Origin: Gracilariopsis chorda
Taxonomy: Eukaryota; Rhodophyta; Florideophyceae; Gracilariales; Gracilariaceae
Reading direction: 5' to 3'
NCBI GenBank assembly: GCA_003194525.1
Contig: NBIV01000027.1
Location: 124,001 to 188,000, forward strand
Length of the DNA: 64,000 nt
This document shows positions 18,473-30,775 of this stretch, piece by piece. Each line of letters begins with the position of its first letter. Within the stretch, counting starts at the first letter, position 1. A program made the position numbers and the translations under genes. The notes beneath the pieces are model-generated. The model had not been told where the DNA came from and searched no databases. It saw nothing but the letters and a program-made list of their open reading frames with translations.

Positions 18473-19632
18473 TTGTTATCTCACAAAATAAGACCACCAG
18501 ACCGGCAGTCAGATAGACATGGGCACCAAAGGAAAGGTAGTACAATCAATGACTCAACAGATGCGGGATCTCCGGCAAAGCCTCAAAATGGTAACAATAA
18601 GCATCCGCTCACAACATCAAAGGCAGCCACTACTATGGCTGTGGCTACAAAAATTGCGCAAGATGCTGATGACTTTGACCCAAAGTGCAACGATGCTTGA
18701 AGTACTTGCAAACTTTCTCTTGCACATGCCCATAAGACCGATGGACCAGAGAGAGACGTCCCTAAAAACAAAAAGGTATCTGAAGTTACTTGAGACGTTT
18801 TTACAGCTTTGGCATGATACTTCGATCCGCCTCAAAAATTTGTAGAACTGCAGCTAGCTCCAATTTCTATAGAAAAGCAAGCAAATACTGCTTCATCTGC
18901 GCCATCTGGCAAAGGTCCATGAAATACCATGATTACAGAGTATATCGCAGTTGATAACAAAGGTCATAAAACGTCTCAACGAAGCGAGAAGATAGACCAA
19001 TTTAGGATGAAAAGAATAGCAGTGCAAAATACTGCAATGATCACATCATTACCTGTGTCTTCCCTAGCAATCAAGTATCAGGGATTATCATTGGAACAAA
19101 TGGGTCTTTTCGCAGACGTTGGTGACAACCAAAACCACTAGGCCACAAGTCCGGTGTGAACCATGGCAGTCACCCCTATTACAACGCACATAATATGTAT
19201 GTGCCACATATACACCACACGCCCCCCCAGCCGCAGGGTGTGCGAGCAACACACGCACACGTGTCACAGATGGTACCCGGCGGGACTCGAACCCACAACC
19301 CAGCGCCTGGGCCCATAGCCTCTGATAACTGTGGGCGCCATCACAAACCGGTGACGCAGGGGGAGCCAAAGTTAGCAAAAAAAGTAGCTAAAAAGGGTGT
19401 CCTTGTAGCTGAAAGCCCGGTAGAGTTGAAACTGATAAACATAAAGAGCGAACAAATAGAAAAACACGGACCAAAAGGACTCAATCTGCTAAGCATATAT
19501 GAAAACAAAAAAGAGAGCAAGAATGTCACTCCCACAAAAACTCTTCAAAACTTCTTGAAACGGTACGCGACCAAACAATTATGCCGATTGCCACTAGGAG
19601 TTGGACTATCTGCTTCATTTCAGATACTGTAA
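18473..19632 (+). pseudogene. Relic of an unrecognised Lys/Ser-rich protein gene, split by a short repeat
   Basis: Interrupted plus-strand frames with similar Lys/Gln/Ser-rich, nuclear-protein-like composition run from 18473 to 19140 and resume at about 19370-19632 (for example PVELKLINIKSEQIEKHGP). Between them sits the tRNA-related repeat at 19131-19345. Several in-frame stops are present. No family was recognised; it could also be chance coding-like composition. Confidence 0.3.
19131..19345 (-). repeat. Dispersed short repeat, copy 2, with tRNA-like B box
   Basis: The core (19131-19219) matches the copies at 8341 and 20401, apart from a short insertion containing a duplicated CACATA. This copy extends further. 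On the minus strand 19284-19310 reads GGTTGTGGGTTCGAGTCCCG, a perfect T-arm/B-box consensus whose flanks pair into a T stem, and the other end reads TGTGGCCTAGTGGTTT, an A-box-like string. The order and spacing do not make a functional tRNA gene, so a tRNA-derived SINE is the best reading. Confidence 0.55.
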
Positions 19633-20400
19633 ATGTCTAGCATTTTCTGTAGCATGCCTAAATCTGCGCTAACTATAACGATCTGCGTAAAAACCTTACA
19701 TTTCTTTCAAAGAAAAGCTACTAAAAGCGGTATATGATTTCCCTCTGCATCTTATTGGGCCTTTTACAAAACATTTGCAAGTACTGTCGCCTGCGGACAG
19801 CTTTCCATGTAGCATATTCGTCCGGTAATCACTACGTTTTGCGACTGACAACTTTATCCGATTAAAGCTTCAGTGGGGCTCACAAACAATAAAATCACCT
19901 TTCATACACATTTTTCGTCTCATTTCTACGCTAAAAGCACTTCAACTGGTTTTACTGACGGCACTACCCTACTTCATGTATTCAAATAGCAAAACATTTC
20001 TTAATAGATCAAATTATGATGTAATGGTTAATTTAACGAGTGGGAAAGGTTAGAGGAAACCTTTTTGTATAGGTGTGATGGTTTTTATTCACTCCAGGCC
20101 AAATTACGGACGTCAAAGTGACCTTTTATAGCGTCTAAAAGCTCTCAAGACAAAGCAGTAACGCATTATTACTATTTATTCACATAGGTGTGTGGCTAGG
20201 TTACTTTCTTGGCTTCTAGCAGCCTCTGAAACTGCACATTAACCAAGAAAACTCCGTCTGCTGGCGCCAGCCACACTTAAATACAGTACCACGGCTGGGC
20301 AGGCGAAGCAAAGAATGCTCTAGGAGCTGTTGGAACACTCTACACGTGTGTTCCAGTAGTGCCAGAACATTCTAAATGTTTCGCAACCAACAATAACCAA
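19633..20400. other. AT-rich sequence without recognised content
   Basis: No open frame above chance, no motif and no repeat to other parts of the window was seen. Confidence 0.5.
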
Positions 20401-20470
20401 AGCTACGAGGCCAAAAGTCCGGTGTGAGCCATGGCAGTGATCTCTATGATGACGCACATATACACCACAA
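20401..20470 (-). repeat. Dispersed short repeat, copy 3
   Basis: It has AAAAGTCCGGTGTGAGCCAT, then GGCAGTGA and GACGCACATATACACCACA, the same block order as copies 1 and 2, with more changes in the middle. Confidence 0.55.
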
Positions 20471-20539
20471 CCCTCAAGAATCATATGGGGAAGGAATGGA
20501 CGAGAACGTATAAACGAGCTAAATATCCAGCAACACAAA

Positions 20540-21180
20540 CTATGCTGGTTCTGATAAAATTTTGTTTTCCGAAGAACAATGGATTGAATGTGCCTGAATT
20601 TTTGCCAATAGCAAGCGCGAATATGCGTCAAAGGTCTTCATTCTTGCTTGATATCCATTGGTCCGCAGCGTTGCATTATGCTGTTCTTTCAGTTCCATGA
20701 CCCTAAAGCACAGTTTTGGATTGTTTCGCAGGTCAGTTAGAAGCGTTGATATAACATCCAGTACTTTCTCAATCCACTCTAACGTGCCAATATCCTGCAT
20801 CAATAGTTTAGCCAAATGTGTCTGATCATGGCAATCAGTCAGCCAATTGAAACGAACTGCCAGCTTTGCCTTTGCAACCTCGCATGCCCTTTTAATGTCG
20901 CTGGTGACAACACATATTTCTCACATATCCCCGAATTCCTTCATTGTTTCAGTGACAATCCTCGCATAGCAAGTGGCGTCACATCTTTCTGAACCTGTGT
21001 ATATAGATCACCAAAAAAGGTCTTCCGTACACGACTAATTCCAGTGATCGATAGTAAAACATTGATAACGCTCCCTTGCTGCCCGTCCTTCCATCCATCT
21101 AGAATCAACGCCCCAAAGCTAAGTTGTAAACCTGCGGTAACAAAACCCTTATCATGGGCTAAGAAGTACTTTTAGTGGCA
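20540..21180 (-). mobile_element. hAT-family DNA transposase relic (DUF659-type)
   Basis: Read on the minus strand, the first part gives KGFVTAGLQLSFGAL, ILDGWKDGQQGSVINVLLSI and RKTFFGDLYTQVQKD, the block around the first catalytic Asp of hAT transposases with a DUF659 region. A shift of frame near 20960 continues in RIVTETMKEFGD, a stop, then VVTSDIKRACEVAKAKLAV and LLMQDIGTLEWIEKVLDVI, the segment that follows the second Asp region. The C-terminal dimerisation domain was not found. At least one frameshift and two stops make it non-functional. No terminal inverted repeats were located. Confidence 0.6.
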
Positions 21181-23755
21181 TCGAGGTTCTTTGAGGCCAT
21201 TCTACTAGCACTCGGAATACCTTCGGCGTAGAGAGGACTCAAGAGCTTCAATAGAATATAAACCTCGTTTTTCCCTCTTCTCTGCTGAGAATGGAAAACA
21301 GAAGCATGTGATTAACTATGTATATATAGATGTCTAGAGCTCTCGTACTTACGAACTTTTCTTGAAAGAGTCGGAAGTATCCGTGGTAAACCCACATGTT
21401 TTGCTCTTCACCGACCTCACGGGCTTGTTACGATTATTCGGAAGGGAACTGGTGCTTTCTGGAAAGCTTCTGTTGGGTTCAGGAACGCAGTACACGGTTG
21501 CCCGGCTTTCAATTTTCTGATCACGGTCCGCATGAAGATCATTTTCTAAGAGCAAGTTCTCCTTGATCTGCTCTTGGGGGTTGCGGCAATCTAAAACATC
21601 CTTTTCTTAACTGGGTTGTGTTTAGTGCCGAAACATAAGAGACGTATACGCAAGCCTTGCAATAAATCTACAATCGAAGACCAGAACCAGAGTGGTTTGA
21701 TTTGTATTCCTACACAAATTCCTCTTTGTTTCACCAACTTTTCTTCTGTCTCCTACGTTTCTTAAAGCTCTGGGAAGATTTCTCGGATGTTAGCCGAGCT
21801 TTGGCTGTCCACATATCTCAATGTAGGGGAGTGTAAGCAAAAGCACAACGCAAAGCGGAAACGAAAACAAAAGAAAATTAAGTTCAAGATTTGAGGGGCA
21901 AGTGACTAAAAAGAAGATCACAAAAGAACACAGTTCTAAGTCAGGAAGCGGTTGTGAGGGAAAGCAGCTTACAGAGAGAGGTTCAAGGAAGACCTGGCGA
22001 ATGGGGTTGCAGTACGCAGTTTGGCACGAATTCATGCCGGATCTCGATCTATAATCCACGCCTGCGCAGCTCCGTGGTCCATGCGCGGTGCGCACGGACC
22101 ACTAAGATGTTAAATTTTGTGAGAATTGGATAGAGTAGAATTTTACGAGCCCTTTTGCTGGCGGTGGCAGCAGATGTCTTTTCTATGCCGTTTTACAAAA
22201 CACGAACTGTTGTCGGTGGATTCTCATTGCCCTGGTAATAGCACTAAATGCTTTCTTTGTCAGACAGAGCTGTGGAATTCATTGCACGAGATGAAAAGAC
22301 GGGACCAGGCAGCATTAAGAATGGCATCGAGGTCATCACATGGTTTCTCGGGTTCTATTGAGTTGGTGATCACGGTTAGACAGAATTATTTGAAACAAGT
22401 TAACCCGCAGATGGAAACCGTCTCCTGATTGGAATAGAAGCAATTCAAAAGCAGATCAACACTCTTTATTTATCAAATTGTATCGCTTTAATATCGTTGA
22501 TGCATATAAAACTGCCGGTCGAGCCAGGCTGCCACGGTTTCGATACATACGTGGCTTTTCTAGCCAATGAAATATCGTATACGCCCAATACTAACCGGAT
22601 AGCAGATCAAATATGCAAGGCAGTGTATTCGTCAAACAAGTGTTGCCTTTTGGGGGAGCTTCCAGTATGTACTACCTGTGAAGCTCAGTGGAACTATTGA
22701 CGAGGAAGAAAACGGTCTGTACATTGTACTTCCCAGGCTACGACAGCAATGGATCGCCAAATAATGGAGAGGCAGGTATACATGTATAACAGTTTCATTT
22801 GAATAGCAGGTCAAAAAGTTAGTTTTCACGAGACGATAAAGGAGGCGCAGAGTACTTTTCAAAAACATTGTCACAGTCATGAGATATGATGCTGTAGTGG
22901 AGCTCCAGGTTCATGGAGTCTTCCAGAATATGTTCCCAGACTATGGGGAGATTGGGAGTTGATAATATGTAAATCGTTGTCTTCGTCATCAACTAAGCGT
23001 CGCAGTTATTGAGTCTAATCATGAACGTGAGACAATCATTGGACGGCAGGATGCATTGATACGATTTCCGTGTGCTTCATTAAATCCAACCACGTTATGA
23101 AATCTAACGCCCATCAACAACTGCGTGTTCAAATTCAACATAAACTACTGAACAGTTCGAAACGAAGCTCGCTGTTCATGTACAAATACGGTACGTCAGG
23201 GGAGAGTGGCACATCGCGACAAAACTTCTATATCCGAAATGGCAAATAGCCAGTCTCCAGATCGTGTGATGCCCGTAAGTTAGGTGTGCTATCACCATTA
23301 TTCCCTGTTAGGGAGTCGGTAGCTCACAATGATCCGCAAAATAACCCTACAGGTAGGAGTGCCGCTTGCGACGGCAAAATCCTATAAGCGTCTTCGCCCT
23401 GGGAGAACGAGAATAGCACATGTTAGCACGGAAGAAAAGAATGCAGGCAGAGGGTTCGGCCGAGGCAGTGAATTGCAAGTTATGCGCTAGTTTCGGAGCT
23501 AAAGAGAAATCCAAGTGTAGGGACTTGGGTTTGTGCGCGTTTGTCCGTTCAGTTTACTGACGTGCAGACACTGGCAGTGATCAAGTACTGTAGAATGACG
23601 CACCTACCTACTGAACGACAGTAAAATATCTAGATATTCCAGCCAAATGCGCCACCGTAAGCACCTGGGTTGCATAGCCCAAACTAGTGATCAGTCAACG
23701 TATGAATGACATAAACCCGTGCGCAGGCCATTACTCCATGGTGTATAACCTCGGG
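21181..23755. other. AT-rich region, no confident feature
   Basis: Short frames at 21349-21555 (minus), 22126-22428 (plus) and 22497-22700 (plus) show no recognisable motif. The first lies just upstream of the hAT relic in the same orientation and could be its decayed N-terminal part. The rest looks like eroded intergenic DNA. Confidence 0.4.
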
Positions 23756-25090
23756 TCACCGAAATACGTGTAGCGCATTAACCGTCGTCAGTGACTTCGA
23801 GAAAAAAGAACTCGGTTTACCGAATACTCCAGATGTCACAATAAGCCGAAACTTCAAGCAGGTTAAAAAGGGACCGTTATAGCCGATACCACGCGTATAT
23901 CCGGGGCTACTTAAACAGACTTTGCCTGCTTTGGATGACTCAGAAATAAAAGCCCTAACATCCATCCTGAACAGCCCCCGGAAGCTTACTCTTCTCGATG
24001 ACATCAAGAAGCCCTGGTACCATTTCCTCACAGGTAGAGTTATTCGTGCTGGGATAAGAAACTTCTGAAGCCCTCTTTCTTGTAGTTGGGTCTCCGAATC
24101 TGACACACTTGACTGCATTTTGCTCTTGACTTTATTGATTTGCAAAAATGTATCTGTGCCGTGGATGTCGGCTACAGAACTGAGTTTCTGAAGGCCCATA
24201 TATCTCACAGTAGCGTCTTTCTGCAAAAGAAAACTGACCAGAGAGGATATGGATGTATCATATAATGCTTTGTCGAGGTTCATAGCAATGAACGCTCGAA
24301 CACATTCATAGGTTACAGAGCATCCGGACCACTTTAAGCGTTCAGTTTTGGTTGCAATCACCCTGACTAGCTCGTAAACACGATCCCAATGCTGATCTGG
24401 AAGACCCGCATTCATCATCGGTTTCATCGCGGAAAACAGTTTGACATGTACACCGGGGCTTTTCATAGAAGCCTTGGAAATACTTGCACACGAGCCGTGC
24501 AATCGCTCTCAAACGAAGTACTTGGAACAAACCTCAATCACAACAGGAACGATGCAAGTTTGCAGTGCATGCATATCCAAATTTGCCTTCTTCTACAACT
24601 TGAAGACCAACGCCGCAGCAGGTATACACATGCCCAGTGACCTAGATTCAAACAATAGGAAATGACATCCAAAATGGAATAAGTTTCTTCGGCAGTGAGT
24701 TTTCGCACCTCTGGAACCGCAGCCGAAGTAGCTTTCTTGCGGATGTACGGCACGGTGGAATGCACATTTTCGTCGATTCCAGGCAAAGAATCGCCGACCA
24801 TTACCTCGCTGGCCATGTCACTGAGCAGGTTGAGCGCCAAACGGACAATTTTAACATCGCGACTACCAAGATCCGTGTGCACACTGTTTGTAATCAACAT
24901 TAAAATGTCGTCTGACTCATCGAAGATAGTCATTACGCCTAGGTTTGCCACTCTCTTGTCTTTTCATATGGCACTTGCACATAACTTGATACAGTCAGCC
25001 ATACCAAAGTCAGTTTCATAGACGTTCATGTGGAAGAAGAGTAGCTTCGCGAATTTGCGACGTCAAAAGGGCTTTTTGCTTTCTTGGAAG
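23756..25090 (-). pseudogene. Gamma-adaptin-like (AP-1 large subunit) pseudogene fragment
   Basis: Minus-strand reading gives the adaptin trunk in order. Near 25050 is RKFAKLLFFHMNVYETDFG then MADCIKLCASAI, followed by a stop at 24964-24966 and KDKRVANLGVMTIFDES, DDILMLITNSVHTDL and VPYIRKKATSAAVPEVRKL. After a scrambled stretch (about 24530-24640, frame changes), 24502-24200 resumes with SPGVHVKLFSAMKPMM, TYECVRAFIAMNL and DATVRYMGLQKLSSV. These match the HEAT-repeat trunk of AP-1 gamma adaptin (LLYIYMLGY, DKRIGYLGAMLL, YIRKKAA, DPFLQVKLLRLL). The C-terminal ear was not seen. The intact functional gene must be elsewhere. No intron is apparent, so a retrocopy is possible but unproven. Confidence 0.7.
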
Positions 25091-25887
25091 AGATAGCTGA
25101 AGGCCATTCTACACAGGCGTCCCGTCCCAGCCGTACTGGCATACTGGCGTCCTCAGAGTTTCTTGAAGAATTTTTTTGATGCATTTAACAAGAAGGCAGA
25201 GTTTAGATTCAAGACGACCAGATCTACTTCTCGTCAATAAATCTCATCTATTCAGAAACCAAGAGCAATTTAATTTACTCGATTATTGGCCTGCTTTTAA
25301 GCTCACGCAACTCCAAGCCATTCTGACTGTCAGTGTTGATCCTCATATTTGCTACACCTGGGATCCTACAAATTCAAGTACTATACCGATCCAATCGTAG
25401 AAATCCCAACGCTCTGACGGCAGGACTATGAAACTCTCTACATCACTATGTATTACCGCTCGCTACGTTTACGACAACTTTCCATCGTTCCGCGTCATTG
25501 ATAAAATATGACTAACCTTCCAAACGACGATCCGGCATCCAACTCAAATCAATTGCTCGCCTCTACCACACTGATTCTATGCCTAAGTGTATTGAGTGGC
25601 AAGCAACCCACTAGCGGTAGCCACGCAATTCAAAGAACGGATGAATTGTATGAATTCTTCCTACCACCTATCATTGTCCACCCAAGATAACTACTTTTCG
25701 CCTAGAAGGTGTTCCCGAATATGGAAACACCTGAATAGTATATAAGATAGAGATACAACACCACCAATTAAAGCAAAGGCATCGAACTACGAAGCTTCGA
25801 CTTCACAACCAACCACCCACGCCCTCCGACCGTGAAAGCGCACAGTGGTCTCTGCCGGTACACGGTATCGGAACCGTTCGATCCACC
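25091..25887. other. Sequence preceding the first Ty3/gypsy fossil
   Basis: It may contain the 5' LTR of that element (AGTATATAAGATAGAG near 25737 resembles an LTR promoter), but no matching 3' copy was found. The frames at 25176-25400 and 25508-25690 have no motif. Confidence 0.35.
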
Positions 25888-28800
25888 ATGACATCCGCAC
25901 CGACGTCTCAATCAGACTACACTGAGGCACAGAGCGAGCTGGCCTTGCAGCAGCCGTCTTCAGTTTCGTTTTCACTGAGCCATCCTAAGCTCACCAGTGC
26001 CGATCCTCGATCTATCCGAACCTTTGTTCGGAAAATACGACCAGTATGTGAAAGACGTTACCGCTCGGGTTCGTCAGTTGGCAGTAGTACACTCAACCAT
26101 GACAGAGCCAGTGCGCCAGGTGAGTTTGATATATTGCGTGAATCCCCCAATGGATAGAATCTTCAATTTATTTGGAATATATTCCTGGAGTAACAGCAGT
26201 TGCACAGTTGGCAGACAGTCTGCTGCGCAAGTGTCTTGAATCTGAAGCAGAAGAAGAGAAGTTATCTGCATCTATCGCCTCCATTGAACATATCATCAAG
26301 AAGGAATTCCACATGGATATGAACGACCCGTCTTCGCGCTCAAGGATGAAACGGTTGTTCACTTCATGTGTTTCTGTTCTCCGAGCAAATGGACTGAGCT
26401 GAATGATGGAAGAGCACCAAACACTGGCAGTTACACATCTCGTTGCGGCAATAAGGCCAAGAACGCTTCAGCAAAGATTGGAAACCGACTTGGAGCTAGC
26501 ACACTTTAATCTTCGAAAAGATGTGAAAGGCCTCATGAAGCATGCACTGTCAGCAGCAGACGCGTTTCAAATCATCGAAAATGGTCCGCCAACAAAATCG
26601 AAGCAGGCAAAACCTCAGAAACTCTCAACCCAATCTACGCCAAGATTTACACAGGGTGAATCAAGAACTAACTCAAACGCTCGTAACGCATCAAAACCCT
26701 CCCAAAAATGGTCTCATCAAGAACCACCCCCGTGCCCAGACCCACCCTGCAAAGAAAATGAAGTTCGAACTTCGATAGACGATTGTGACCTTTCTACGGC
26801 TGAAGAAAAAAGGCAGATGAAAGCACAACTTGCTACGAAAAAGACATTTGATGGATCGGCCAAGTCAACTAGGTCACAGAAGAAGGCAGCCCAGGAAAGT
26901 TCTGGCAGTGTCGGACGACTACGCCCCGTGGCCACGAAAACTTCTCCCATGTGTTCCATAACAGTGTCGGATGGGCAATCTTCGATAGACGCAACAGGCC
27001 GCTGTGACGATGGAAGTGGTGATAGCCTTGTTTCGCCACATTTGGCGGAGAAGGCCGCAATCCAGGGCATTGGGAAAATAGCAACCATCAGAACTGTAAC
27101 ACTCGCTGTTGCTCTGATGAAAGGCAGAAATGCCGCCGCAGAACAGTTCTCCTTTTCTCGCACATGAACTGCACCAAGAACAATCTTCCACCTCGCCTCA
27201 GAAAATATAGCGCTTCTCAACATCACTTTTCTTGTCGCAGATGATGATATAGCTAGCGAAGAGCTTTTAATAGGCCGCCCGGTGCTGGAACATCTCCGAG
27301 TTGACACTCATACATTGGTAGACAACAAGCATTTCGCTGTAAATGGCGCAGATTGCTCCAGAATCGGAAACCTTAGCACCTCTGGCTATGTGAGCCGCAT
27401 CATGTTAACGAGAACGAATGGCTTTCATGAAAGACCCATAGAAGAACCAAGATGCAAAGACCGCCCACGTGAGAACTACCACCAGACCAGGAAAACAGAA
27501 GACCCTTTCCAAGACCCCTCGCTTCGGGACCCGATCGACAGCATGCCACATTAAGAAATACAGCACGACGTGAACGAGATGATCGAAAACAGACAATTAA
27601 ACGGCATGGAAAAGCAAGAGGCCACCAGCTTGGAAAAAGCAGTGCACGATCATATCAACATCTTTCCCACTTCTCTAAGGTCTGGACCTCCGGCCAATGT
27701 CAAACCACTTACGATCCTCGTCACAAAGAACGCAAAACAGACGCGTGTCCGACAACGCAAGTACTCCCAGGACCAGCGCGCATTCTTGGAAAATTTTCGT
27801 ATCCGACTTGCTTCGAACAGGTATGGTATACGGAAACCCGACGTCGCCTTGGGCCTCTGCACCATTCATCGTGCCAAAACCTGGACATGCGAAGTTCCGC
27901 TTTACCGTGGACCTCTGGCCAGTGAACAAGTATACTGTCAAACACCAATACCCTATGCCAAACATTTAGCAAGAGATACTCCAACTCGCGGGGTCAAAGT
28001 GCTTTGCCACATTCGATCTGTCACATGGTCACTGGCAATTCCCACTAGGTAAGGACTCACAAGAACTCCAATCTTTCATAAACCCTGATGTTTTGCTCTG
28101 CCCAACAAGAATTTTCCATGGAATGACGAACGCAACAACGCACTTGCAGTCTGTCCTAGCCGAAATATTCCCAACTGACTTACGCAAGCAGTAACTGTAC
28201 TAGCTCGACGACATCCTACTTCACAACGCTTATTTGAAAGGCCGAATTGACGATATTTGGAGACTTTTCGCTACTTGCGCGCAGCATTCGATCAGACTAC
28301 ACCCCGCAGAGTTTGTGCTTTTCGCAAAATCTACTCGGTGGTGCGGTCGAATAGTTTCCTCTGAAGGAATTCGTTACGATACTAAGCAACTAAACAGACT
28401 GGTTTCTATGTAACCACCAAGCAGAGGAGCCCACCTCCAACAGTTTCTCTGCGCAATGCAATTGGTTAACACTGGAATTCCGAACTTTGCTCACATCATC
28501 TCTCCTCTGCACGATTTCATGGAAAGAGAATACGAAAAGCAGGTAAGCGAACCAAACGTGCAGTGAGTGCAGTTTCTATAGATTCTCTTGGCTGGGGACG
28601 AAGCGATCTAGACCGATTCAACTGTTGCAAGGAAGCGCTAGTCAAGATAGTGACGCTGGCACATCGTGACGAGCATAAACGTCTTTGCATCTACACCGAC
28701 GCTTCAGATATTTGTTTGTTTGGAATTGTGACGCAAGTTCTTCTCCAATATCTGTCGCTACCTCATAAAAACCAACATCATGAACCGCTCGCTTTCTGCT

Positions 28801-29066
28801 CGGGGCGTTTCAACGCAAACGAACTTGGATGGTAAACCATGGAGGAAGAAGGTTATGCCATCATGGAAACTGTGGAACGCATGCATTGGCTGGCAGCAAC
28901 TGCAGCGGGGTTTCGAACTTCACACTGACCACGACAACCTTGTTTTTCTGTTCGACCCGCTCTCTCTTTTGCCGGATCTAAGCCAATCATCGACATGTGA
29001 AATATTGCGCTGGGCTGTTCGACTGAGTGTTTATTCTGACACTTGCTTTCAAATCAACGGAACCTA
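25888..29066 (+). mobile_element. Ty3/gypsy-like LTR retrotransposon fossil 1 (internal region)
   Basis: Plus-strand remains in the order gag-like, protease-like (ATGRCDDGSGDSLVS near 27000), reverse transcriptase (NPTSPWASAPFIVPK; LDDILLHN; 27800-28400) and RNase H (CIYTDASD; FELHTDHDN; 28570-29060). The order protease-RT-RNase H with these motifs places it in the Ty3/gypsy lineage. No integrase and no LTR pair were found, so it is truncated at its 3' side, where the Harbinger relic begins. It is broken in several places and looks old. Confidence 0.7.
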
Positions 29067-29099
29067 AAATTTTTGGGGTTCGCTTGAGACAAAACGATC

Positions 29100-30160
29100 T
29101 TTTCAACGAATATCCCTCTTTCCGGTGATTGGGAAGCTTTCTGCTCAATATGGGGATCTCTTGCATCACTCGCTTTCACTGCGTTGCTTCTCAAGTCTGT
29201 ACAGAATGAGTAGGGAAACTTGTTGGAAACTTATGGACAAGGTAGGACTATATCTCCAACGAGATAATTCAATGACTACGAGACTCGGTAACACCGTGAT
29301 TTCTCCGCAGCATCGCCTTGAGATCACTCTCTCTTTTCTAGCGGGGGCAGATATCAGGATATCTTAAAGTGCTGCAAATGTAGACCTTCCACAGTTTACA
29401 GGATTTTCCATGAGAAGTGCGAGACGCTGAATAAAGTTCTAAAGTTCGAAGGGCTGCCTGCCACTGATGGTGCCTATCGTAATATTGCAGACGGATTTAA
29501 AACCTTTCGAAAAACCCCCAGTCTATTCACGGAGTTTATCCGAGCATTGGATGGTATACTTATTAAAATTGCCTGCCCTGACAAGATGCACAAACCCGCC
29601 ACCTTTTACTGTCGAAAATGATATCATGCATTGCCAGTTCAAGCACTTGCATCTTACGACTATCGGTTCTTTTTTGTTTCTATCAAGTGTACTTGTTTTA
29701 AGCACGATTCTTTGTGCCTTAGTGTACCAGAGCTTGGACGACATTTTGTAGTGAAAGGCCTTCCGATAGGAATTTGTATTGTAGGTGATGAGGCACATAT
29801 ATGTTCAGAATTCTTGATTACCCATGTATCGTTGTCAAAAGCGACTGATTGGGAGGAGTTCTTCAATTATTATGTATCATTGTTGCGAATTGTGGTGGAA
29901 AAGGCGTTTAGAATTCAGGTATAGAAGTTCGCAATGTTGAAAAAAGGACTCAAATTTGATCTTTCACGTAACCCTAGAGTGGTGGCCGTTTGTATGAAGC
30001 TCCATAACTTAATTATTGAGCACAAAGGATGTCCATTAATCCCAAAGTACAGTAACAAGGACAGTGAAAAGGTAAAAGAGCATTGTGAAGATTGGTAGAA
30101 CCTCTGTGGGGAGGCAAACAACGTGACCGATGAGGTTTCTGTAAAGCGATCCGAGATGAT
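29100..30160 (+). mobile_element. PIF/Harbinger DNA transposase relic
   Basis: Plus-strand reading: FSSLYRMSRETCWKLMDKV and PQHRLEITLSFLAG (N-terminal helical part), then RALDGILIKIACPDK (first Asp, the A(L/V)DG motif), SIKCTCFKHDSL, LPIGICIVGDEAH (second Asp, usual form VGDAAY), and LLRIVVEKAF (Glu in a VE-AFG-type motif, last Gly not kept), ending in VAVCMKLHNLIIEHKGC. This is the full DDE layout of PIF/Harbinger (DDE_4/Tnp4) transposases. Stops and frame changes occur, for example near 29367 and 29622, so it is inactive. No terminal inverted repeats or 3-bp target duplication were identified. It directly follows retro-fossil 1. Confidence 0.75.
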
Positions 30161-30658
30161 ACGGATCGTAGAGCAGCTGAAATTGAAGCGCACATATGCC
30201 CATCCTGCATCCAGGGCTTCTTAAGTATCATCCTCTCTGGGTTTGTAAAAAAAATGCAAGCAACATGAAGGGTTTGAAGCTTCGCTCTCAACGGCAGCCC
30301 ACACAGTTCTCGTTGCCGCCTTTCTCGCTTCGCAAAATCCGACACAACATGATCTACGGTTCTTTTCGTCTGAAAGAGCTGGATGAAGCAGGTCCTCGAA
30401 AGCAAGCAGATCGAAACAGCAAGGTCGATCGTTTCTCCTGGAGCGATTGCTCGCAATATTTGCATCTATAGCACCGGATTCCCTTATTTGAGAGCGAGGG
30501 ATCGACGCAAACAAAAGCGTGTGCAGGAGTTAGCAGCCGCTTAAACGCGTGCGCTGGAGCGGCGCGCCGTCAACCAACGAGCCACAGCATCCAAAAGGCG
30601 CGCGCATAGCGCTCAAGCCCAACCACCGCTGCTGAGCGCGAAAGAAAATGGCGCGCAA
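30161..30658. other. Spacer, rising GC content
   Basis: The first half continues the AT-rich pattern. From about 30530 the sequence becomes GC-rich like the gene block and probably includes the promoter of the bromodomain gene. The frame 30196-30471 has no motif. Confidence 0.4.
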
Positions 30659-30775
30659 ATGGAGCGTTGTGCCTGCTGTGCGTGGGGGGCGTGGCGGTTG
30701 GGCTCGCTCGTGCAAACGGCAGGCACTGCGCTTCGAAGAAACAGCAAGTGCGTGCCGCGCGTCGTCTCTGTACCC

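Noticed and set aside
19268-19345. Minus-strand tRNA gene suggested by GGTTCGAGTCC and flanking GATGG/CCATC pairing
   Set aside because: The T stem is good, but about 11 nt separate it from the putative acceptor strand and no proper D arm or anticodon arm forms. It also sits inside a dispersed repeat, so a tRNA-derived SINE fits better.
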